DNA of 64,000 nucleotides from Plasmodium relictum (lineage: Eukaryota; Apicomplexa; Aconoidasida; Haemosporida; Plasmodiidae): contig NC_041690.1 of NCBI RefSeq assembly GCF_900005765.1, positions 1,488,001-1,552,000 of the forward strand, written 5' to 3'. Position numbers and translations under genes: made by a program. Positions 24,268 through 34,899 of the stretch are shown in pieces. Every line of letters begins with the position of its first letter. Within the stretch, counting starts at the first letter, position 1. The notes under the pieces are model-generated. The model saw only the letters and a program-made list of their open reading frames with translations. It was not told the origin of the DNA and did no database searches.

Positions 24268-25594
24268 AATTTATAAAGAACATATATATTATTCATGAGT
24301 GTTAAAAGGTACAAAAAACTTATAGTGTTTTGTGCACTCCTTATATAATATTTTTTTCTTTGTAATGATAACACTTCTATTAGATATATCAAGCTCTTAT
24401 ATACTTTTTAGCTTAATTCCATAAGAAGTGTACATGTTATTATTAAAGAACAAAAGTAGTAAATTAAACAAATATGCTGATAAAATATAAGTATATTTTA
24501 TAATGTACCGATACAATAAGTTTGTATTTAAAACAATTTGCAAATTTTCAACTTAGGTTGTATCAATTTTATGTATGCCTAATACATTTTAAAATGAAAA
24601 TGAAAATAAATAAAATACATATTTATCTAAAATTAAAAATAAGGTTTAAATAAAATATTCAGATTTCATATATTTTTGTTTTCATTCCTAGTTTATTATA
24701 ATATTTCTAATTTATAATAATACAAATATTTAATACAATAATTAATATTTATAATATATCCCAAAATAATCATGAAATAGTTTTTTCTTTTTTTTTTAAA
24801 TGGTTTCTTTTACTTTTTTTCTTTATTTTACTTATTTCATATTATTTTTTTTTTTATAATTTTTTGAAAACATCATGATTTTTGATATATATATATATAT
24901 AATAATATAGATGTTTAAAATATATTTTTTTTTTTTTGTAATTCTTTAAGGATATTAAAAATATGTAATAGCATTTACCTCATTAGTACAATTATAAAGA
25001 AAATAAATATTATAATGAATTTATTATTTTTGTAATTGAAACATAATTATATATTTTTATATAAAATAAAAATGCATATATGTATAAATACATATATATG
25101 CATATGTATTTATACTCAAATTTTTTTTGAATTTTTTATGCACAGCACTAAAAAGAATATAAAAAAAAATTGCTATTCATAAAAAAAAAATTATAATACA
25201 TGTTTATATATATAAATATATGAATACATACAATACTAAATATTATAAAGAAGAATTTTTTATTTTCTTGAATTCGTATATTCTAATAATTAAAAAAATT
25301 CTCTCTATTTTTATAATATATAATTTATATTTATCTATTTTTATAATATAAATACACTTGTTTTTCTTTTTTTTTTTTTTTTAATAAGCAATAATATAAT
25401 ATTATTTATATAGAATTTCATTCACTCTCTTATTTTATTTTTTTTTTATTTTTTTTTTCTACGAATTTTATTTTTTTTTAATTTTTTTTCTTAAAATTAT
25501 TATATATATATATATAAAATTTTTTTCTTAAAAAAAAAAAAATAAAAGCATAAAATTCTTGTTAAAAAGTCTTAGTATTTAGTTAAAATGTAAA

Positions 25595-26302
25595 ATGGTG
25601 GATTCACCAAAAAAAAAAAGAACATTGAATACTTCTGAAGAAAAAAAAGATAAAAAAAATATGGGGAATAAAAAAAATAACCCTGTTGAATCTTCTGAAA
25701 ATATGGAAGAAAATATTGAAAATGTAATAAGTGAAAAAAAAAGTGAAAATATGAAGAAAGAAAGGAAAAAGAAAAAGGAACGAAAAAATAAAGAAAATGA
25801 TATAGATAAAATAAATGAAGATAATGAAGAACAAGAAGAAGGTAATGAAGAAGATGCTTTAAAAAAGTTTTCAGTTGATACAAGTGAAAATGATGACGAT
25901 GTTAATGACGATGACGATGATGACGACGATGATGATGATGATGACGATGATGATGATGATGACGATGATGATGATGACGATGATGATGACGACGATGATG
26001 ATGACGACGATGACGATGACGATGACGATGATGATGACGATGATGATGATGAAGATGATGATGATGATGATGATGATGACGATGATGATGATGATGATGA
26101 CTTCGAAGATATTGATGATGATGATGATGATGATGACGATGATGAAGATGATGACGATGATGATGACGATGATGATGATGATGATGAAGAAGAGGAAGAT
26201 GATGATAAAAATGATTATTTAAAAGAAGATACTAAAAATGATGATGCAGAAGGAGAAAATACTGAAATTAAAAAAGAAAGTGATGAAGAAGGATTTGAAT
26301 GA
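25595..26302 (+). CDS. Highly acidic Asp-rich protein, unknown function
   Basis: 235 residues, single exon. Residues 1-95 are Lys/Glu-rich and charged (MVDSPKKKRTLNTSEEKK, then a basic patch KKERKKKKERKNKEN). From about residue 98 to 200 it is almost only Asp, broken by a few Glu, one Phe-Glu-Asp-Ile and Val-Asn. The tail is mixed acidic. Such Lys patch plus acidic tract proteins are often nuclear or nucleolar histone- or ribosome-binding factors, but nothing here names a family. An ATG followed at once by TAA lies 6 bp upstream of the start, a minimal upstream ORF. The gene is divergent from uL1. Real because the coding frame holds through mixed GAT/GAC codons and into non-repetitive ends. 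Confidence 0.75.
   Translation: MVDSPKKKRTLNTSEEKKDKKNMGNKKNNPVESSENMEENIENVISEKKSENMKKERKKKKERKNKENDIDKINEDNEEQEEGNEEDALKKFSVDTSENDDDVNDDDDDDDDDDDDDDDDDDDDDDDDDDDDDDDDDDDDDDDDDDDDDDDDEDDDDDDDDDDDDDDDDFEDIDDDDDDDDDDEDDDDDDDDDDDDDEEEEDDDKNDYLKEDTKNDDAEGENTEIKKESDEEGFE
25893..26195 (+). repeat. GAY trinucleotide tract coding poly-Asp
   Basis: About 300 bp of GAT and GAC codons in irregular order with scattered GAA. The mixture of synonymous codons shows the tract is kept as Asp and is not a fresh pure microsatellite. Confidence 0.9.
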
Positions 26303-28050
26303 TGTATTAAAAAAAAAAAAAAAAATACATAATTTTTATAATTTATTCATTTATAAATTGAAATAAATATGCAAATACGTTTTTTAAAACTATATAGTAA
26401 TATTTTTAAACACTTATTTGTATATTTTATATGTTTATCATGTTATAAATTATATATGCCTCATATTTTTTTTTATAAATATGATTGTTCTATTTTTTAT
26501 TTTATTTTTTTATGTTTCAATTTGAACTATTTAAAAAATTCACATGTATCAATAAAAAAAAATGAATATATTAAAAAACTATATTTAAAAAATTAGAAAT
26601 AAGAAAAAAATTTGTGCATAGATAAATCTTTAAATATTTTTCTTCATACATATATAATTATTTTATTTTTTTATAGGCCTAAATGTAATGCATTTGTATA
26701 CAACTAAATAACAAACTAAAAATAAGCAAAAAAAATAAATATTTTTCAATTAAATATTATAGTATTAATGGATTTCAAATGTTCGGGATTTAAAAATAAA
26801 ATTATAAATAATATGAGATACGTTATTATAAAGCTTAAAATTTTAATTTTTATAAGTTATTTTATTTTATTTTTTTTTTTTTTTTTTGCAATATTATAAT
26901 ACAAGAAAAAAGAAAAAATTAGAAATAGAATATGCCTTTTATTATCTATTGCAAATTAAGCAAAAATACTAGAAAAAAATTAGAATTACTTTTTCATATA
27001 TATATATATATATTTAAAAATTTATATAAAAATTTAAAAATTGTTTTTTTTTTAAATATATATATTTTAGTATTAAGTATTAATGTATCTATATATTATA
27101 CATTTATAGTATCATCTGTTAAGTAGAAAAATTATTATTAGATTCTTTATTTCTATTTATACAACATTATATATATATAATTTATATTTTTTTTTTTTAG
27201 CATACAATATTTGTATATATTAGTTGAAATATTGTTAATTGTTTTTTATTTTATTTATTTATTTTTTTTTTTTTTATTCTTAAATAATTTTCCCTGAAGT
27301 TTACAATAGATATTAAAATTTATTTTTTTAATATTTTTTAATAAATTTTTTATTAATTAATACTTCTTTTTTAAGTATATCCATATAAAATTATATTTAT
27401 GAGCATATTTTTGTTACTTTAATAGAAAAAAGATGAAAAAAAAAAAAGAAATATTAAGAAAATGAAGGAAAAGGAGAAAAAACAAGAATAAATATATATA
27501 TAGAAAATTTTTTCTTCATGTTTTTAAAATAAATTTCCAGTACATTTCTATTAATTTAAAATATCATCAATCATTCTTTTTTTAAAATATATATTCAAAA
27601 CATATTAATTTTATATATATATATATTGCATTCAGATAAAAATTTTAAAAACAAGAAAAATTTATTTAAAATTTTTCTTTAACAAATAGTATGAAATATT
27701 CAAAGAAAAGAATAAAAAAAATATTTTATTAAAATAAATAGAGAAATATAACCAAATGCTAATGAAAATAATGAAAAGAAAACCTTTGAACATAGAGAAA
27801 ACATTTTTTTTAAATTGAGAAATAATTTAAAAAAATGAAATTACTTGTGATAGTTTTATAACAGGTTTTCATTATAAAAAGTATTATGAAATATAATATT
27901 TTAAATATTTGAATAATATTTTATTAAAAAAATTTAAGAAGAAACTATTTATTGAACAAAGTTATCAAATTTTATGAATTTACATTTTTTTTTTTTTAAA
28001 TTATGTAAAAGATATATTTGTCATTACTAAAGATAAATTGTGAGTACATA
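26303..28050. other. Intergenic region before CTU2
   Basis: About 1.75 kb between two plus-strand genes. A short plus-strand frame at 26369-26596 follows the acidic gene and another at 26932-27126 starts MPFIIYCKLSKNTRKK. Both are short, lack domains and run into T-rich or TA-rich sequence. No gene is claimed. Confidence 0.5.
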
Positions 28051-29571
28051 ATGATTAATCATAATAAAATAGTTGAAGACTTATCTGATGTCAACAAAAT
28101 TAAAATAAATTCTTCATTATGTTATAAATGTAAAAAGAATAATGCTGTAGTTCATACAAGAGAAAAATCTTGTAAGGATTGTTTTATAAAACTTGTAGAA
28201 TATACATTTAAAAATACTTTAAGAGAAAAATGTTTATTTAAAAGTAAAACCAACAATAATTTTTTTTATGGAAACAAAATTTTGCAAAAAGATATAGAAG
28301 GTAAAAAAAAAGATAGGATAATGATAAATACAATAGAAAATTGTTCTGAAAAAGAAAATGAAAAAGACCTGTATGAAAAGAAAGATATAATTAGTGTTAA
28401 TAAGCAGAAAAAAAATACAGCTTTAGCTTTTTCTGGAGAAATATGTTCATGTTTTCTTCTATTCTTATTAGTAAAATATTTAAAAAATTTCAAAAACAGA
28501 AAAAGCGATTTGTTTTTAATGAATGAACATTCAATTTTTAGTGAAATAATTTTTGTTGATATTTACGAAGATAAAAAATATATTTATGATTTGATTTATA
28601 CAATTGAAAAAATATTTGAAATGTTAGAGGAGAACGATTTAAAAAGTGATACAAATAAAAATGAAAAAAAAGAAAATTTTATAAATTATGAAAAAGAAAA
28701 AAATATTTTCTTGAATAATGATAATCTCTTATTTAACAATGGAGTATTTAAAAAAAAAATAAATAAAGTTTATTTTATAGTATTAAAAAGTAATTATTTT
28801 ATAAATGATAATTATAAAGATCAATTTACAATGAATTATGATAAAATAAAAAAAGAGAAAAATTATTATTTGAATTATATAAATGAAATAATAATTTATA
28901 ATAATATTATTAAATATTGCCTAAATCAAAATATTAAATATGTTCTTTTTGGGAACAATGCAAATAATATTTCGAATAAATCCCTTTTATATACTATATT
29001 AGGAAATGGAATAAACTTACCATTATGTACTTCTTATATTGACAATAGATATAGTGACATCAATTTTATTAAACCATTAAAAGACTTATTAAATAAAGAA
29101 ATATATGTATATTGCTTTTATAAAAATATTCATTATTTAAATAATAGAACATTTGAGGGAAATTTATTATATAAATATATAAATGATATGTTTTCTAATT
29201 TAAATTTTAATAATAATACTACATTAATAACTAATAATACTGTAAATAATTTAATTAATTTGTTAAATTACTTCAATAATGATAAAAATAATAATGCCAA
29301 TATTTTAAACATAAAATATTCTAATGATTTTGAAGAATTTTCAGGTGATATTAACAAAACTTTGGAAAATTACAATTTCACTTGTTGCTATATTTGTCTA
29401 GGAAAAAAAGAAACACTAGAAGAAAAAAACTTCATAAAAAAAATGGACAAAATTCAATTAACAAATATAAAAAAAATGAAGCATACTAATTTAATATGCT
29501 CCACTTGTTTAAGTATATTTTCATCTAATTTTAATTATGTAAATCTTTATAATACTATTTTTCACTTTTAA
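28051..29571 (+). CDS. CTU2: Cytoplasmic tRNA 2-thiolation protein 2 (CTU2/Ncs2)
   Basis: 506 residues, one exon. With CTU1 it forms the cytosolic complex that thiolates wobble uridine 34 (mcm5s2U) of Lys, Glu and Gln tRNAs, using sulfur from the Urm1 pathway. N-terminal zinc-ribbon cysteines are CYKC (24-27) and CKDC (41-44); C-terminal pairs are CYIC (446-449) and CSTC (483-486), the CTU2 layout. A degenerate PP-loop reads AFSGEICS where CTU1 has SGGxDS, as expected for the non-catalytic partner. KYVLFGNNANNISNKSL and FIKPLKDLLNKEIYVY match the conserved GHN/RPL blocks. Asn/Lys-rich inserts separate the blocks. Start: the frame is open upstream but the first ATG is at 28051. Wobble thiolation matters in a genome that uses mostly AAA, GAA and CAA codons. 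Confidence 0.9.
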   Translation: MINHNKIVEDLSDVNKIKINSSLCYKCKKNNAVVHTREKSCKDCFIKLVEYTFKNTLREKCLFKSKTNNNFFYGNKILQKDIEGKKKDRIMINTIENCSEKENEKDLYEKKDIISVNKQKKNTALAFSGEICSCFLLFLLVKYLKNFKNRKSDLFLMNEHSIFSEIIFVDIYEDKKYIYDLIYTIEKIFEMLEENDLKSDTNKNEKKENFINYEKEKNIFLNNDNLLFNNGVFKKKINKVYFIVLKSNYFINDNYKDQFTMNYDKIKKEKNYYLNYINEIIIYNNIIKYCLNQNIKYVLFGNNANNISNKSLLYTILGNGINLPLCTSYIDNRYSDINFIKPLKDLLNKEIYVYCFYKNIHYLNNRTFEGNLLYKYINDMFSNLNFNNNTTLITNNTVNNLINLLNYFNNDKNNNANILNIKYSNDFEEFSGDINKTLENYNFTCCYICLGKKETLEEKNFIKKMDKIQLTNIKKMKHTNLICSTCLSIFSSNFNYVNLYNTIFHF

Positions 29572-29841
29572 TTAACAGTAAAAATAACTTTGTTCTTTTT
29601 ACTTAGGATTTTATATCTTTAAAATAATTTGCTTATTTAAATACCTATTTGTAATTTTTTTATTATTTTATTTTAACTTTTTTTTTATTTGATTTGATTT
29701 AATTTGATTTTTTTTTTTTTTTTCTTTTAATAAAAAAATTTGTAAGAAATAAAAAGCTTCTAATTTTTTACTATATAATTAAAAAAAAATAAAATAAAAT
29801 GATATATTTGCAAATGTAATTAAAATGAAAATTTAATTTAC

Positions 29842-31127
29842 CTATAACCATTCATCAAAATTAATATCTGATTTTTCTATCTTTTCTGATTGCATTTTGT
29901 ATTGTTCTTGAGTTTTATTATTTTCCTTAAAAATAAAATAAAAAAATAATCAAGATTTTACACATTAGATTTCATTGTAATATATATATATATTCAATTG
30001 TTTTATTTTTTATTTTTTTCTTATCTTACTTTTATGACTTTACTATCCTTAGCTATATGCATTTTAATTCTTCTCTTTATCTTTTCTATTTTGTTAAAGT
30101 GTATTATTTCTTTTTTCTCTTCATGTATTTCATTATCTTCATACAACTGAAAATGAATTTTATAAATTATTTATTTTTTTTTATTATTATCTCAAAAATT
30201 TTTATAAGATACTTTTTTCTTACATTCATTTTATTTCTATAAGTTTCCAGAATAATATATTTATTCAACGATTCTAATTCATCTGACCATATTTGAAATA
30301 TATCCTTTACATAAAAAAGGTAAAACAAAAAAAGAAAATTAAATGTTTATAAATATGCACTTCTTATTAATAGATTAAATATATCATTTATTAATAATAA
30401 TTACAAAAAAATTTGCATATATTTATATATATTAATAATTTTATAATAAATAAATTATTACATTGTAAATAATGTAATTTTGATAAGCATTAAAAATATA
30501 TTTTTTAATTTCTTTAATTTCATTTTGCTTGTTAACATAAGGAATAACCACATTTTCAAGATATTTTAATTCATCTTCATTATACACTAAAAGAAAAAAT
30601 ATATATATAAATCAAACGTTTAAAATAGTCTCATTTTGGAATGATAAAAGAAAAAAAATTATGTAATGAAAGTTTAAAATGTATAAGCTGATCTATATTT
30701 TTCTATTTTTATTTTCTTAGTATATATTTTAACTATTATTTAGAGGAAAATAAAATAGAGGTATTTGTTGTCTTGCTAATTCTAATAATTCCTTTTTTTT
30801 TCTGTTATCAAATTTTATTTCTTCAAAAATTTTTTCTATTTCATTTAATTCTTCCTATAAAAAGAAAAAAAAAAAATAATTATAATAATAATAAATAAAT
30901 AATAAAGATATTTTTTTAAACTTTATATCATTTTAATAATTTACTATATTCTTAGTATAAATATGAGATAAATATTGATAATTTATAAAGTTAGAATAAG
31001 AAAAATTTTGAGAAAAATTCAAGCCATCCTGTATAATTCTTTTTTTTAGGTCAAGTTTTTCTTTATGAGTCATACTAGAATATCTCTTTTCATTATTTTT
31101 ATTTATATTCTTAATACCTAAATACAT
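29842..31127 (-). CDS. Six-exon protein of unknown function
   Basis: Model complement(join(29842..29925, 30030..30146, 30224..30304, 30462..30586, 30734..30854, 30945..31127)), 236 residues. All five introns are 77-157 nt with GTA/GTT donors and AG acceptors, and the frame is continuous to TAG. It starts MYLGIKNINKNNEKRYSS, has a Tyr/Phe/Asn-rich block (about 36-60), then charged helical sequence likely to form short coiled coils (EELNEIEKIFEEIKFDNR, LYEDNEIHEEKKEIIHF) and ends SDINFDEWL. Composition is far less biased than intergenic DNA, and the small-exon pattern is typical of conserved Plasmodium genes. No family is recognised. It is convergent with CTU2 (270 bp apart) and tandem with the transporter upstream. 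Confidence 0.72.
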
Positions 31128-31833
31128 TATTGTCTTTTAATTTACTATGTAAAGTTTTTGATTCAAATAAATTATAATATTTTTAATTAAATCTCATATA
31201 TATATTCAGTAAATATTTCTTAATATATATACGTATTTTAGAAAGTTGTCTTATTTTTTAAAAATATATTTAATATTCATTTTAAATTTTACTTATCAAA
31301 AAGAAAAAAAAATTTCATTTTTTCTTTTTAATTAATTAAATACAATTAAAAACATAAACGCATACTAATAAAAATATGCTTACATGTGCATAAAGATTAA
31401 AAAAGAAAAAATTATTAGAAATATACTATTATATTTAAGATAAAAAAAATATTATTAATATATATATATAATTAAAACAAATAAACTTTAAATTAATTAG
31501 AAAAATAGCATTGTTAGTATAAATAAAAATATTTAAATATTAGTAATAATTATTATAATAAAAAATATTAATGAAATAGAATAAAAAAACATATAATTAA
31601 GTAAATAAAAACTATATAAATTAATAAAAATAATTTAAAAAAAAAAATTAGAGAAAAGAAACAAAAACATAAAAAATATAAAAAAAAAAACAATATTTAA
31701 AAACTAATAAAAATTTCATAGAATAAAATATATATATATATGTGTTTATACCTAAAAACTACTAAGAAAACAAAATAAAAATTAAAAAGATAAAATAATG
31801 TATAAGAAAATGAAGAAATAAAAATTTAATTAT
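31128..31833. other. Intergenic region, tandem minus-strand genes
   Basis: About 700 bp, nearly pure A/T. It should hold the promoter of the six-exon gene and the transporter 3' UTR. Nothing else is seen. Confidence 0.6.
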
Positions 31834-32501
31834 TCATTTTTTTTTTATCTTATAATGAAATTTAAAAGAGAGAATAACAAAAAAAATAGATATAATAGAC
31901 ATACATGAGGAAATAAAAAAAGGAAATAATTGATTTTCAATGTAATAATAACTGTATATAATGGGAGAAATAGTTAATGATAAATATCTAAAAAAGGAAA
32001 CTATACTTTGTGAAAACAATTGATCATTTTTATCAAAAAATAAAGAAATTATTGTAGGAATTATTGGTTCAATATATGCATAAGAACAAGAATGAATAAA
32101 GCAAATACTAATGTATTGAAAAATTAAATTATAATATTTTATACTATGATATGTCAATAATATTCCTATACTTTGAATTAGTAAACCTATAATTGCTGTA
32201 CCTATAAAATTATAAAAAAGAAATATAGATTTATTTAAAAAAAAATATATAAAAAATGAAATTAAAATAAAATATTTTATTTTCATAAAATTATTAATGT
32301 TATAAAAATATAGGATGATTCACTAAAATGTTCTAAAAACGCTTCATAAATATGCATATATTGTTTAATTTTTTTTTTTTTCTTAACCGTTATATCCAAA
32401 ATGCTTAAGAATATATGAGAAGGAAAAGTATTGATAAAAAATCATTATGATTCCACTTAATGATACAAAAACACTTATCTGTATTTGCTTATTATCTATT
32501 A

Positions 32502-32569
<68 letters not shown>

Positions 32570-33723
32570 TATATGATTTTTTTTTATATATATTTTTTTT
32601 CATTACCTGATGAAACATTATCATTATAAAAGACAAAAAATATATTACTCATTAAATTTGAAGAAAATGATGAAGTAAATCTAAATAAACAAATTGAAAG
32701 TAGACATTTAAATTTAAAACTAAGACAACTATTAATAAGTGAGTCTAACTTTTTTTTTAAAAGTAATGTGATTGTGGAAATATAAAAATAATCATTTTTT
32801 TTTAAAGATTTTTGATGTGACAAAATAGAGGATTCTTCGTTGTAATAATTAGAAATTTTTTCTTCATATCCTACTTCTAATATATCGCTTTTTGTGTTTA
32901 AAATATAACTATTTATCAAGCATTCCTTTTCATCATTTTTATAATTTTTCGTATACTTACTTCTAATATTCTTATTAATAAGTTTTGTATTTATAACTTG
33001 ATTTTTTTCATTTATATTTTTACTTGAATTATATTCAATATTTTTATCATCCAAATTAGTTGTTAATTTTTCACTATCTAAATTACTATTTGGTTTATAT
33101 TTATCATTTGTTATTTTATTCTGAATAAGTAAATCACTTGAAATTGTAAGTATAATAAATAGAGAAATAAATAATCCTAATGTATTAAAATTTAAAATAA
33201 GCTGAAAATTAAAAATAGTTAAAAAAAAGGAAGATAAAAGGGGACCTAGTATAATCCCAATTGCATTAAAAATGTTTATATATGTATAATAAATACAAAC
33301 ATTTGTATCAACTAAATCATTAATTATAGCATTTACTACTACATTAAAAACTGAACTACCACCACATATAATTCTGTTAATTATTAAAAAAGTAAAATTT
33401 AATTTAATATAAAATAAATATATACCTATTAAATTAAATATAAGTAAAAATACTAATAAATACTTCTTATTAACTGATGAAAAAAAGCCAATTATTAAGC
33501 ACATAACACATTGAGATAAAGAATAAAAGCTTAGTAATATTCCCAACTCTTTTACTTCAATATTGTAATAATTTAAAATGTAAAAAGGCAAAAGCGGTTG
33601 AAGAAATGACTCAAATAGTGTTTTTATAAAAACAGATAATAATATTTTAAACAGCGTTTTTTTCTTAATTATTTGATATTCTTTATCAAAAAAGAAATTC
33701 TCCTCATCCTTTAAAAGTTTCAT
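31834..33723 (-). CDS. Major facilitator superfamily transporter
   Basis: Model complement(join(31834..32201, 32388..32495, 32607..33723)), 530 residues. Both introns are phase 1 and the joins remain open. The N-terminal half has about six membrane spans, beginning with FKILLSVFIKTLFESFLQPL then LLPFYILNYYNIEVKELGIL, the typical MFS helix 1-2 pattern. The loop after helix 2 (FFSSVNKKYLL) is a reduced form of the G-x-x-x-D-R-x-G-R-R signature. RIICGGSSVFNVVVNAIIND and NAIGIILGPLLSSFF match MFS helices 4 and 5. A hydrophilic loop of about 130 residues (Asn/Ser/Lys-rich) separates the halves; exons 2-3 supply helices 8-12. Substrate not predictable. It probably sits in the plasma or a vacuolar/organelle membrane. 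Divergent from AP-3 mu. Confidence 0.85.
32505..32564. repeat. (TA)n microsatellite in transporter intron 1
   Basis: Pure AT dinucleotide run of about 60 bp filling most of the 111-bp intron between 32496 and 32606. Confidence 0.9.
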
Positions 33724-34248
33724 TCTATATATTATTACTTATCATTTATTTATAAAAATATTAATTTTTTTTTTTTTTCTTTTTGTATAATAATAATCAA
33801 AGCTTCCTTATAATTTTATTTATCTTTTTATTTAATTTAATCCTTATAGTCATATTTTTTTTTTTTACCAACATATGAAAATTGCCATAAATACAATACA
33901 ATTTTTTTATAGTTTAATTGAAAGATTTAAAAAAAAAAATAAATAAAATGAAGTGTAAAAGTTCAACAAAGTATAATGATAATATTATTATATTTTAAAT
34001 GTAGAAAAACAAATCATTTGAAAATTATTCTATAAGCATTTAACTAAAATAAAAATTTGCCTCTCCTTCAAAATTTGATAATAAAACATATTCTTCAATA
34101 AATCAAAAAAATATATGTATCTATATTCAAAAAAGTCTTATAATGAAAATAAATGTAAAATACAAATAAAGAAAAAATCATTTAAATAGTAAAAAAAAAA
34201 AAAATTAAATATACATACAAAAATGTAAAGAAAATTTGAAATAAAAAA

Positions 34249-34279
<31 letters not shown>

Positions 34280-34899
34280 CTAAGGATATAATTTATTTTT
34301 TTTCAAAGTTACCATTTCAACAGTTAAAATATTTCAAATACGGATAAATAATAATCTTAAAATATTATGTATTTCTTATAAAAATATATTCATACAATAA
34401 TATCCAAATTTTTTAAAAAATTTATACATATGCATATTATTTAATGAATAAATATTAATATACTTAAAAAAATATTTTGACATAATTTTAATTTTTACTG
34501 TATATATTAAAGAGTTTTAAAGAATTGTAAATTTAAATTTTATTTTCATTAAATTTTATTATTATTATTATTATTATTTTTTTTTTTTATGTTGGAATAG
34601 TTTACAAGAATAGTTCATTTAAAATAAATCTTATATTTTTTTATATGTATAATCTTAAATAAAGACAAAATATTATTTTTTTAATAATTTTTTTTTGTTA
34701 TTCTTTTTAAAATTATGTTGTTTTTACTTATATAATATATAAATATTTTTTTAATAAATATATATTATGTTATTTAATATATATATATTCTCATAACGGT
34801 ATACAACCTACTAAGAAACATATAATTTGTTAAAAGAAATAAATAATAAATAGGAAATTAAAAAAAAGTAAAGAATGTTAATTACTGAAAAACATAATA
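33724..34899. promoter_or_regulatory. Divergent intergenic region between the transporter and AP-3 mu
   Basis: About 1.2 kb that must carry both promoters. Long poly(A) (34255-34280) and poly(T) tracts are present. No defined motif was found. Confidence 0.45.

Larger units (their letters stand above)
22793..25594. other. Divergent promoter region between uL1 and the acidic protein
   Basis: About 2.8 kb. It should contain two promoters facing outward. A (TA)n run lies at 24209-24263 and many homopolymer tracts are present. Two islands of more mixed sequence are seen: 23640-23990, with a 107-codon plus-strand ORF, and about 24290-24620. Neither gives a recognisable product. Confidence 0.5.

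Noticed and set aside
25572-26222. Met/Thr-rich and Phe/His-rich frames over the acidic gene
   Set aside because: Alternative frames of the GAY repeat and its antisense.
26932-27126. Plus-strand frame starting MPFIIYCKLSKNTRKK
   Set aside because: The first 20 residues look mixed, but it runs into TA/T-rich sequence, is only 64 codons and has no matching exon.
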